Source of the DNA: JBDRNO01 sp043811005
Lineage (GTDB): Bacteria; Bacteroidota; Bacteroidia; NORP154
Reading direction: 5' to 3'
Assembly: GCA_043811005.1 (NCBI GenBank)
Contig: JBDRNO010000247.1
Location: forward strand, 1 to 45,734
DNA: 45,734 bases
Under the pieces are notes generated by a model. It saw only the letters and a program-made list of their open reading frames with translations, made no database searches and was not told the DNA's origin. Shown here piece by piece: positions 8,655-16,369 of the stretch (positions are counted from its first letter, which is position 1; the number at the start of each line of letters is the position of its first letter). A program made the position numbers and the translations under genes.

Positions 8655-10739
8655 CTATTTACAATATTTCCGGATCATTTCCTCAGCCCGGGAAAAGCCT
8701 AGTTGACGTGCTTTACGCCAGTCATCACATGGATTTTGCAAATCATTAATGCTGTATTTTGAACTTCCGCGATTAAAATATGCCTCAGCATTTTCCGGGT
8801 CAAGGTCAATAGATTTGTCAAAGTACGTTATCGCCTCTTTATAGTTTTTTAAAACAACGCTTACATTTCCGCGCATAAAATAAGCTTTTGAGTTGTATGG
8901 GCTAAGTTCTATAGTCTTGTTGAAATCTTTTATTGCCTCATGGTAGTTCTGTAAAGCCGCTTTAACATTTGCCCTGTTCAGATAAGCTTCTGAATAGCCC
9001 GGATTCAATTCAATTGCTTTGTTAAAATCACTCATTGCCTCCTCATAGTTTTTTATATCAAAATTTACTGCCCCTTTGTTACAATATGCGGTTTCAAAGC
9101 CGGGATTTAATAATATGGCTCTTTTATAATCTTTTATTGCCTCCTGGTAATCTTTTAATTTATGCTTTGCATTTCCCCGATTATTATATGAAAAATAGTA
9201 ATACGGGTTTATTTCGATGGCTCTGTCTAAATTTTTTATCGCTTCACTGTAGTCTTGTAAAGCGACATAAGCATTCCCAAGATTAAAATAGGCAATTTGA
9301 GCATTAGGATGCTTATGAATAACATCATTCCATAAAAATATGCTGTTTTGCCATACTTTAATACGGTTATGAGTTAAAAAAGAAAATACCAGGATAATAA
9401 CAATAATGATAATAACATAACAATATTTTAAATACTTGAAAAATAACAGAATCCCTGATCCAATAAAAGTTTTGTTATGGCTTTGGTATAATCGGGGCAG
9501 ATGGGAAATGTAAGAATATGCCTCACCTGCAAGATAAAAAACCCCGATATAAGGTAAGTATGTATAATGATCAGCAACAATTGCACTATTCGTTTGAATC
9601 AATTGTATTACAAATAAAATTGTTGCAATAAAAAATCCAACACCAAAAATTATTTTCCTTGTAAACCTTATTGAATAAAAAACCAAGCATGTTAAAGCAA
9701 TAACCAAAAATGGAAACAGCCAGAAATATACAGGTAAAAATCCCGACTGGTAAGAAGGGTATGGATAAAACGCTGAAAGATTAAAAGGTAATATCAGTTT
9801 ATTAAGATAAAACAACAGCCCATATCCTGCTAGCTGTATTTTCTCACTATTAGTGTGAATTCCTTTAATAATTGTTTGTTCATCAGAATAAACGGCATAA
9901 ATAGCGATAAGTCCAAATATCAACGAAATAACAAAAAAAGGTATTTTATCAAGAATTACCTTAATGTTAAATTTTCTGACCAAAAGAAAATCAATTAATA
10001 TCAGCGTTAAACTAAGTGATACAGCCATGCCTTTTGACAAGCAAGATAAGAGGAAAAATAACAGGGCTAAGAGATAATGGGCGCTTGGAGCATGGGGCGG
10101 GGGGCATGGGGCATGGGGTTGGGTTACGGGTTTCGGGTTTTGGGTTTCGGGTTTAGAGTTTAGGGTTTCGGGTTTAACATACTTAACATACTGAATAAGG
10201 GATAATAAAAAGAAAAAGGTGTAAAGAACATCCTTGCGTTCAGTTACCCATGTAACCGATTCAACCCTCATGGGATGAATGGCAAACAAGAGAGCCGTGA
10301 TTAATGCAACAGATGAATGTGAGTATGGAGATGCAGGTGAATTTGATCTGTTTAAATTATCACGGTATTGATATGTTAAAGAATGAATAAATATAAAAAC
10401 TAATAATACATTAGATATATGTAAAATGACATTTGTGAGATGAAACGCTTTAGGATTTAATCCAAAAAAGTAATATTCAATGGCATAAGAAAAAAAGACC
10501 AATGGCTGATAGTTAAGATAGTAAATTTCACTAAATATCTTTTTGAGATTAGAAAAAGACAATGAACGAATCAGAGGATTATTAATGAGCATCCAACTGT
10601 CATCCCAATTTACAAATTCGCAATTTATGGAAGGGTAAAAAACAAAAAATGTGAATGTTAGTATAAAGCCGAGAAACAGGTGTATTTTATAGTATCGGAA
10701 TTTACTCACTATATTCTTATTTACTCTATTTATTAGCAT
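8655..10739 (-). CDS. TMTC-like GT-C membrane protein with TPRs, copy 5
   Basis: A 694-residue paralogue, first of the family in transcription order, 72 nt downstream of the methyltransferase-glycosyltransferase gene. It has WDD after TM1, HPMRVESVTWVTERKDVLY, SKGMA, ADHYTYLPYIG and six TPRs. The linker is greatly expanded and Pro/Thr/Gln/His-rich, encoded by about a dozen 7-bp units at 10087-10176. About 20 N-terminal residues are encoded partly by a copy of the repeat motif GTATCGGAATTTACTC (10692-10707), also found between genes at 30720. The true start may therefore lie further in, near the lysine-rich segment before TM1. Confidence 0.8.
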   Translation of the reverse strand: MLINRVNKNIVSKFRYYKIHLFLGFILTFTFFVFYPSINCEFVNWDDSWMLINNPLIRSLSFSNLKKIFSEIYYLNYQPLVFFSYAIEYYFFGLNPKAFHLTNVILHISNVLLVFIFIHSLTYQYRDNLNRSNSPASPYSHSSVALITALLFAIHPMRVESVTWVTERKDVLYTFFFLLSLIQYVKYVKPETLNSKPETQNPKPVTQPHAPCPPPHAPSAHYLLALLFFLLSCLSKGMAVSLSLTLILIDFLLVRKFNIKVILDKIPFFVISLIFGLIAIYAVYSDEQTIIKGIHTNSEKIQLAGYGLLFYLNKLILPFNLSAFYPYPSYQSGFLPVYFWLFPFLVIALTCLVFYSIRFTRKIIFGVGFFIATILFVIQLIQTNSAIVADHYTYLPYIGVFYLAGEAYSYISHLPRLYQSHNKTFIGSGILLFFKYLKYCYVIIIIVIILVFSFLTHNRIKVWQNSIFLWNDVIHKHPNAQIAYFNLGNAYVALQDYSEAIKNLDRAIEINPYYYFSYNNRGNAKHKLKDYQEAIKDYKRAILLNPGFETAYCNKGAVNFDIKNYEEAMSDFNKAIELNPGYSEAYLNRANVKAALQNYHEAIKDFNKTIELSPYNSKAYFMRGNVSVVLKNYKEAITYFDKSIDLDPENAEAYFNRGSSKYSINDLQNPCDDWRKARQLGFSRAEEMIRKYCK
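10087..10176. repeat. 7-bp tandem repeat tract in the TMTC-like copy 5 linker
   Basis: Two blocks on the plus strand: GGGCATG-type units, then about eight units of consensus GGGTTTM, where single bases differ between units. The second block resembles telomere-type repeats by chance of composition. It is translated in frame as a Pro/Thr/Gln-rich linker that has no counterpart of this length in the other copies. Confidence 0.8.
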
Positions 10740-10811
10740 GATTATAATAAGTGGGTATCCATAAGGTTGCAGGGCTTTTTACAGGAATATAAAATAAATG
10801 AATTACAGGGG

Positions 10812-12242
10812 TTAATAGAACTTGATCTTCCTTGCCGCAAAAAAACACATTTTTAATAATAATAAACCATGCCTGAAGCGTGAAATATTTGTAGTGCCGT
10901 ATTTTCGTTCACGATAACGAATGGGTAATTCGGTGATCTTAAGGTTTAACTTATGTGCACCAAAGATCAGGTCAAAATCGCCAAAGGGATCAAAATCGCC
11001 AAAAAAGCTCCGGTTGGCTTTTAATCTTTTATAATCCTTGTGAAAAATAACTTTGGTCCCGCACAAAGTGTCTTTAAAAGATTGATCCAAAAGCCATGAA
11101 AATACCATACTAAAGAATTTATTTCCCAATATGTTCAATAATCGCATAGCTTGCTTCTCCATTGGATATACTAACCTCGAACCATTGATAAATTCTCCCA
11201 TACCCGATGCAATAGCTTCGTAAAATTTTGGCAGGTCTTCAGGCGGAACAGTTAAATCTGCATCCAATATCATTAAAATATCACCCGAAGCCATATCAAA
11301 TCCTTTTCTAACTGCATCGCCCTTACCGGCACCGTCTTGTTGAGCTATTTTAATTTGATACTTATCCTTATATTTTTCCGATGTTTCCTGGATTTTCTGC
11401 CAAGTATCATCTTCTGACCTTCCTTCAATGAAAATGATCTCAATGGATTTGCCGAAAACGGGCATTCTCAAAACCGCCTCTTCAATATTACCGCTTTCGT
11501 TTCTGGCGGGAATAACGATTGAAACAGAATGTTTTTCTTTAAACGCTTCCTTATTTTCTATCGGCAATGTCTTTGCAAAACTAAAGGTGTTGAGACCAAA
11601 AAATCTGATGATGGGAATTTTAGCGATATATTTATTGAAAACATTAGAGATTAAAGGTATATATACAGGGCACAACATCCTTTTTGTGGTTCTGTAAACA
11701 TCAAAACCCGCCAGGTAAAGCAAATTGTTAATATCAAGCTGGGAAAGCCAGTTTTGCGGTGGCGTCTTTGTTTTAATCCCGATCCATTCCGAAAATTTGA
11801 TAACCGGTTCCCACAAATAGTTGTAATAAGTAATGATGATTTTTGTTTTAGGATGACAAACCTTATGAAGTTCATGAAAAACGTGTTGGACATCTTCTAT
11901 GAAACCTATTAAATTGGATAGAATGATCAGGTCAAATTTTTCTGATAAATCCGGTTTTTCTGCACTCATCTCATGGAATTCAATATCAGGGAATTGTTCC
12001 CTGGCATATTTGATCATCGAAGGACTAAAGTCAATGCCAACTTTTCTTTTCCCTTTTATCCCATGCAATAGTTCGCCTGTTCCGCATCCAATTTCAAGAA
12101 CCGATAGATCCTCATGAGAAAAATAATCACAATATCTTGTAATATCTTTCCAGTAATAGGTTCCAACTCCCATGCCTTTTATCCGTAGATGTGCTATGCT
12201 TTCAAAATAATCTTTATATCTATATTTTGTATTAATTAGCAT
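10812..12242 (-). CDS. Fused SAM methyltransferase and family 2 glycosyltransferase
   Basis: A 476-residue two-domain protein. Residues 1 to about 210 form a class I methyltransferase with motif I VLEIGCGTGELL and the post-motif VGIDFSPSMIKYA. Residues from about 235 form a GT2 domain beginning SVSIVIPARNESGNIEEAV, with the metal-binding motif ILDADLTVPPEDLP. The GT2 part resembles polyprenyl-phosphate sugar synthases of the dolichol-phosphate-mannose synthase type. No clear C-terminal TM pair is seen. GT-C enzymes such as PMT/TMTC use polyprenyl-phosphate sugars, so this protein is a good candidate to make the donor for the five membrane proteins downstream. That link is inference. The fused architecture itself occurs in bacterial genomes. 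Confidence 0.85.
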   Translation of the reverse strand: MLINTKYRYKDYFESIAHLRIKGMGVGTYYWKDITRYCDYFSHEDLSVLEIGCGTGELLHGIKGKRKVGIDFSPSMIKYAREQFPDIEFHEMSAEKPDLSEKFDLIILSNLIGFIEDVQHVFHELHKVCHPKTKIIITYYNYLWEPVIKFSEWIGIKTKTPPQNWLSQLDINNLLYLAGFDVYRTTKRMLCPVYIPLISNVFNKYIAKIPIIRFFGLNTFSFAKTLPIENKEAFKEKHSVSIVIPARNESGNIEEAVLRMPVFGKSIEIIFIEGRSEDDTWQKIQETSEKYKDKYQIKIAQQDGAGKGDAVRKGFDMASGDILMILDADLTVPPEDLPKFYEAIASGMGEFINGSRLVYPMEKQAMRLLNILGNKFFSMVFSWLLDQSFKDTLCGTKVIFHKDYKRLKANRSFFGDFDPFGDFDLIFGAHKLNLKITELPIRYRERKYGTTNISRFRHGLLLLKMCFFAARKIKFY

Positions 12243-12248
12243 ATCAAA

Positions 12249-12418
12249 ACGTATAGGATTTTCAATGTTTTATGAATATGTGTTTGGTGTATTGTGACTG
12301 GTGTCTTTGTGACTGATGTTAATTATTTGTGTTTTTTTACATATATTTCTTTTTGATTTAATAATTATCAGGCACCAGGCATTATACACCAGGCACTATA
12401 TACCAGACACCAGACGCC
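12249..12418. repeat. Heptad-arm hairpin E
   Basis: A leader starting GTATAGGATTTTCAATG (12251-12267) precedes a left arm of TGGTGTA/TTGTGAC-type words (12280-12318). The right arm (12369-12418) is almost perfect 7-bp units such as CAGGCAC, CAGACAC and TATACAC. The arms are imperfect reverse complements. It fills the 215-nt gap between two cotranscribed methyltransferase genes. Confidence 0.75.
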
Positions 12419-12457
12419 TATACTTTTTTAATTAATTTACAAAGTTATGTTCTTTTA

Positions 12458-13237
12458 TTATCTTTTAATCACTTCAATAGTTTGAAACATAGCCAGAAAT
12501 TTTGACAAGGGTGAAATTAATTTTTCAATAAATGTTATTGTTCCAAAACTCCGGGAAGGGACAAAAGACCGGTATGAGACTCCTCCGCTTAACAGGTATC
12601 TGAAAGGAGTGTGGTAATGAATATTAACTAATTGTAAATTTGGGAACCTGATCATAAACTCATCAATATCCCTTTCAAATATGATCCAGGGCAGAGCGAT
12701 ATTAGCCCCCGAAAGAGGCCCGGAAGAGGGGAAAGTCCAGCTTTTTGTTTTTGGATCAAAGGATTCATGATGTAAATTTTTATATATAAATCTGCTCCAT
12801 AAAGTATTAGCCGGCTCGATCATAATGATCTTGCCTCCGTTCTTAAGTGTTCTTTGGGCTTCTTTAAAAAAAGCTAAGCAATCAGGAATATGATGTAAAA
12901 CATCTATCATAATAATAGCGCTTAGCTCATTGTTTTGAAAAGGCAGATATTCAGCAGATAAAACCAAGTCACAATGATCTAATGGTAAAATATCTGATGT
13001 TATTATGCCGGGATTTAATTCTTTAATAAAACCGCCACCTGAGCCAATTTCCAGGAGTTTTCCTTCAGAAAGACCGGATATTTTTTTTAGAATAACATTA
13101 TACCATTTTATATATAATTTCTTTAAGAATTTTTTTTTAATTATGATATCCCTGCGTCTTAAGGTGGTTTCAGCATCATCCAGGCTGCAAATATCACTCT
13201 CCGGCAACTTGAATTTTTCAAATAGAAATTTAAACAT
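12458..13237 (-). CDS. Class I SAM-dependent methyltransferase
   Basis: A 259-residue protein with motif I KLLEIGSGGGFIKEL (about residues 60-74), a DVLHHIPD strand, and the LKNGGKIIMIEPAN segment typical of Methyltransf_11/UbiE-like small-molecule methyltransferases. The N-terminus has a lysine-rich helix. It sits 55 nt downstream of another methyltransferase and upstream of the methyltransferase-glycosyltransferase fusion, so it probably acts on the same sugar or lipid intermediate. The substrate cannot be read from the sequence. Confidence 0.8.
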   Translation of the reverse strand: MFKFLFEKFKLPESDICSLDDAETTLRRRDIIIKKKFLKKLYIKWYNVILKKISGLSEGKLLEIGSGGGFIKELNPGIITSDILPLDHCDLVLSAEYLPFQNNELSAIIMIDVLHHIPDCLAFFKEAQRTLKNGGKIIMIEPANTLWSRFIYKNLHHESFDPKTKSWTFPSSGPLSGANIALPWIIFERDIDEFMIRFPNLQLVNIHYHTPFRYLLSGGVSYRSFVPSRSFGTITFIEKLISPLSKFLAMFQTIEVIKR

Positions 13238-13292
13238 GGTATTAGCACATAATCTGGACTAGCCAGAACCATAGGGGTTTAATGATTAAAAT

Positions 13293-14021
13293 TTAATTTA
13301 CCGGTTTTTGTGCATAAATAATAACAGAACCGGCTATTTCTTTTAAAACCGGAATCTTTTCACAAATTTCCCCGGTTTTTTTTATTGTATTGATAAGGCA
13401 ATTGGGTGTAAATGGATGCAGGAAGTCATAAGGAAATACCGTGCACTCAGTAAAGCCGGTTTTTATTAATAGTTTTTTTAAATTCCATCTGATTATTGCT
13501 GTCTCGTCAGGAGAAACGCCAAACCAATTTTTAATTAAGGGAACGTTTCTTTCAAAAAAAATTTGTGGGTTTAGCATATTAGGTTCAGCAAAAATCATTC
13601 TGCCACCGGGTTTTAATATTCTGAGTATTTCCAGCAGAGCTTTCCCTATCTCAAGATGATGCAGAATTGAACTGCCATATACTCCATCAAAATCGTTATC
13701 CTCAAATTTCGTATTCATAGCATCATCCACTTTAAACTCAACGTATGGTAATTTGTTCTTGGCTTGAGCCAAAAGATCTTCAGAAATATCAATGGCTGTA
13801 ATTGTAGCATGGGTGGCTTTGTAAACTTTTTCTGTGAACAGACCGGTGCCACAGCCGATTTCTAAAATTTTATCAGCAGAATTAAATCTTCCCAGATTGA
13901 TAAGATAGTTAGCTCGCCTTTCAGCCCTGATTTGTCCGGCTGGACTCTTCCATCCCCAGATGCACTCGGCATCTTTGCTTATTTTTTTCCCATGTTCAAT
14001 TTCGCGGGTAATTCTATCCAT
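13293..14021 (-). CDS. Class I SAM-dependent methyltransferase
   Basis: A 242-residue first gene of the leftward cluster. Motif I is KILEIGCGTGLFTEKV (about residues 50-65), followed by ITAIDISEDLLAQA, the acidic DFDGVYGSSILHHLE strand, and LKPGGRMIFAEPN. This is the Methyltransf_11/25 pattern. A TACGTTTG promoter element lies about 40 nt upstream of the start on the same strand. The context suggests modification of a glycan or lipid carrier. Confidence 0.82.
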   Translation of the reverse strand: MDRITREIEHGKKISKDAECIWGWKSPAGQIRAERRANYLINLGRFNSADKILEIGCGTGLFTEKVYKATHATITAIDISEDLLAQAKNKLPYVEFKVDDAMNTKFEDNDFDGVYGSSILHHLEIGKALLEILRILKPGGRMIFAEPNMLNPQIFFERNVPLIKNWFGVSPDETAIIRWNLKKLLIKTGFTECTVFPYDFLHPFTPNCLINTIKKTGEICEKIPVLKEIAGSVIIYAQKPVN

Positions 14022-14075
14022 TAATTATAATTTTGTTATTTAAATTTACGTTTTTTGTACGACAAACGTAGTTAA
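14021..14075 (-). promoter_or_regulatory. Probable promoter of the leftward methyltransferase/TMTC-like cluster
   Basis: On the minus strand TACGTTTG (14063-14070) matches the Bacteroidota -7 consensus TANNTTTG. No good -33 TTTG is visible at the usual spacing. The same segment forms a palindrome TACGTTT/AAACGTA (14047-14070) that could be an operator. Confidence 0.45.
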
Positions 14076-14131
14076 AATAATAATGTGTTTAATTGCAGAA
14101 AATTATTTTTTTGTCAAACAAAAATGTATTC

Positions 14132-14268
14132 ATTGTAAGAAATATAAAACTTTATATATATTTGTCCTGCTGAATTTGATATGGAGAAGCCGGGATAATC
14201 CCCGCGAGAAATAATATCAAGAGCATAACATTGTGAATTGATTAAAAATAAAATTACTTTAAAATATC
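14132..14268 (+). promoter_or_regulatory. Probable promoter and leader of the envelope operon
   Basis: ATTG (14132-14135), a 21-nt spacer and TATATTTG (14157-14164) fit the Bacteroidota promoter. This leaves a 5' leader of about 100 nt before the ATG at 14269. The leader contains a small GC-rich stem (CCGGGATAATCCCCG region, about 14190-14204), unusual against the AT-rich surroundings. I do not recognise a known riboswitch. Confidence 0.45.
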
Positions 14269-15081
14269 ATGAAACAATTTTTTTTACATTATTATATTTT
14301 GGGTTTAATTTCATTATCCTGCTGGGTGAATTCGTTTGCTCAGGATTTTGAGGTAGCCCCGGTACAATTAAATTTTGCTGTGGAGCCGGGAGGGTTGGAA
14401 TCAAAGACAATAACTGTCATGAATCATTCAAACAAGTCGCAGACTTTTGTATTAACATTAGGTGATGTGGCAAGGGGTAACATTGATAAAAGCAAACCTG
14501 TTCCTGCGGGGAGTAGTAAAAGATCTTGCGCAGACTGGATCACCATGAATCCATCCTTTTTCGAACTTAATCCAAATGGAACAATAGATATTGAAGTACT
14601 AATGCAGGTCCCAAGTGACGGATATTCAACAAGATGGGCAAGAATTTATGTAAGGGCAACCCAGGAACAAACACCCAGGGCAGCTGATAAAGTTGTAGCT
14701 TCAGGTATTATTATTAGCCCAAGAATAGGTATAAATGTTATTCAATCGCCTAAATCAAATACAAAATATAAAGCTATTGTTTCTAACTTTAAGGAAGTAA
14801 CTACTGCCCAGGATACAGTTAGAACATTTACAGTTTCAGTAGATAATATAGGCGATAAAATATTAAATTGTAAAACTTACCTGGTAATTTCCAATTTAGA
14901 AACTGCAAAAGAACGCAAGTTGAACCCCATCAATGTTAATGTATATCCGGATGAATCACGAGCCGTTACCTTAAAGCTACCTCAGGATTTAGAACCTGGC
15001 ACATATTCACTTGCCGCAATTGTAGATTATGGACATAGAACCAACCTGGAAGCCGTTCAATTACAGATTGAAGTGGATTAG
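14269..15081 (+). CDS. Secreted PapD-like/Ig-like periplasmic protein
   Basis: A 270-residue protein with a clear N-terminal signal peptide ending at ...VNSFAQD. The mature part begins FEVAPVQLNFAVEPGGLESKTITVMNHS, the opening beta strands typical of PapD-like chaperones and related Ig-like domains. A second beta-rich half contains VSVDNIGDKILNCKTYLVISN and ends VTLKLPQDLEPGTYSLAAIVDYG. No usher or pilin gene is nearby, so a classical fimbrial chaperone role is not supported. It is followed by two envelope genes in the same direction, so a structural or assembly role at the cell surface is likely. Confidence 0.65.
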   Translation: MKQFFLHYYILGLISLSCWVNSFAQDFEVAPVQLNFAVEPGGLESKTITVMNHSNKSQTFVLTLGDVARGNIDKSKPVPAGSSKRSCADWITMNPSFFELNPNGTIDIEVLMQVPSDGYSTRWARIYVRATQEQTPRAADKVVASGIIISPRIGINVIQSPKSNTKYKAIVSNFKEVTTAQDTVRTFTVSVDNIGDKILNCKTYLVISNLETAKERKLNPINVNVYPDESRAVTLKLPQDLEPGTYSLAAIVDYGHRTNLEAVQLQIEVD

Positions 15082-15196
15082 TGCCGTTGCAAATTATTTT
15101 TGTCATATAAAATACTCCATATAATGTTTCAAAATTAATTTGCTGTAACACTAACCATATTTGCCAACAACCGGCAGCGTTGCATGAAATTAATAA

Positions 15197-16369
15197 ATGA
15201 GAATAATAACTATTATAATTTGTTCTATTATAACCCTTGAAGCTTTTTCGCAAAAGGAACGCGATACAGTATATACCTGGTACGATGATGCTCAAACAAT
15301 GCGCAAAGAGGTATACCTAACTGTGAATGACACAAAACATGGCGATTATAAATATTGCTATGAAACAGGAGAATTATGGCAGCAGGGGGACTATAATAAT
15401 GGAGAATTAAATGGCTTGTGGAAAATATATTACAAGGACGGTTCAATTAAACAAAAAATAAATTATGTAAATGGAAGCCGGGAAGATTTATTTGAAAGTT
15501 ACTATGAAAATGGTCAGATACATCAAGCCGGTTATTATTTGGAAGACAAGTATAATGGAATTATAAAAACCTATTATGAAGATGGTAACATAATGGAAAT
15601 AGCTCATTACAAAAATGGTCAGTTATATGGTATGGCAACTGGGTTTTTTGAAAATGGGAATTTGATATACAGGAGAAATTATATTGACAATAAAGCTAAC
15701 GGTCTATGGGAATATTATCATCCTAACGGGAAAATAAAAGAACAAGCCATCAAAAAAGATGATTTGTATGATAGTGCTTTTATTGGTTATTATCAGACGG
15801 GATCTCTTTTAAAAGAATGTAAATATTCAAAAGGAAAGTTAGATGGTGAATATATTGGATATCATTTGAATGGCAGTATTATGGTCAAATGCCTGTATAT
15901 AAATGATAAAATTGAAGGTGAATGGGAAGAATACTATGACAATAAACAATTAATGGAAAAAGGATACTACAATAATGGTAAAAGGGATAGTTTATGGATT
16001 GTTTATTATCTTAGTGGCAAAAAGCATATTGAGGGTAATTATAAAAACAACTTATTTAAAGGAGTGTGGAGTGTTTATTATGAAAACGGCAATCTAAAAC
16101 AAATAGGTGAATATTCAGCAGGTGAGGCTATAGGACATTGGAAATTTTATCATCCAAATGGCAATCTCATGGAAGAAGGGAAATATGAAAAAGACAAGAA
16201 AGATGGCATTTGGAAACAATATTATGATGCAGGAGAGTTAAAAATCATCACGAATTATAAAAATGGGGAGTTTCATGGAATCCAAAAAGCATACGACTTA
16301 GAAGGAAAAGTAATAGAAAAACGAAAATACAATAAAGGGGTTTTGAAAAGTAATTCAAATGTTTTTTAA
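15197..16369 (+). CDS. Secreted MORN_2-repeat protein
   Basis: A 390-residue protein with a short signal peptide (ends EAFSQ). The rest is about 14 repeats of roughly 23 residues with the pattern Y-x-NG-x-L-x(n)-G-x-W-x-x-YY, as in the MORN_2/YwqK family. It lies 115 nt after the PapD-like gene, and its last 11 nt overlap the start of the DUF5686 gene, so the two are translationally linked. Pipelines often name such proteins YwqK-type antitoxins; nothing here supports a toxin-antitoxin role. A beta-repeat surface or periplasmic scaffold fits better. Confidence 0.8.
   Translation: MRIITIIICSIITLEAFSQKERDTVYTWYDDAQTMRKEVYLTVNDTKHGDYKYCYETGELWQQGDYNNGELNGLWKIYYKDGSIKQKINYVNGSREDLFESYYENGQIHQAGYYLEDKYNGIIKTYYEDGNIMEIAHYKNGQLYGMATGFFENGNLIYRRNYIDNKANGLWEYYHPNGKIKEQAIKKDDLYDSAFIGYYQTGSLLKECKYSKGKLDGEYIGYHLNGSIMVKCLYINDKIEGEWEEYYDNKQLMEKGYYNNGKRDSLWIVYYLSGKKHIEGNYKNNLFKGVWSVYYENGNLKQIGEYSAGEAIGHWKFYHPNGNLMEEGKYEKDKKDGIWKQYYDAGELKIITNYKNGEFHGIQKAYDLEGKVIEKRKYNKGVLKSNSNVF

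Noticed and set aside
10087..10176. GGGTTTA-like units resembling a telomere or CRISPR-like array
   Set aside because: The units are 7 bp, degenerate and translated in frame within a membrane protein gene; there are no spacers and no cas genes.
14269..15081. Chaperone of a chaperone-usher fimbrial operon
   Set aside because: No usher or pilin genes follow; only the PapD-like opening strands support the idea.
15197..16369. YwqK-type antitoxin of a toxin-antitoxin pair
   Set aside because: The name comes from the repeat family. There is a signal peptide, no toxin-like neighbour, and an operon with envelope genes.
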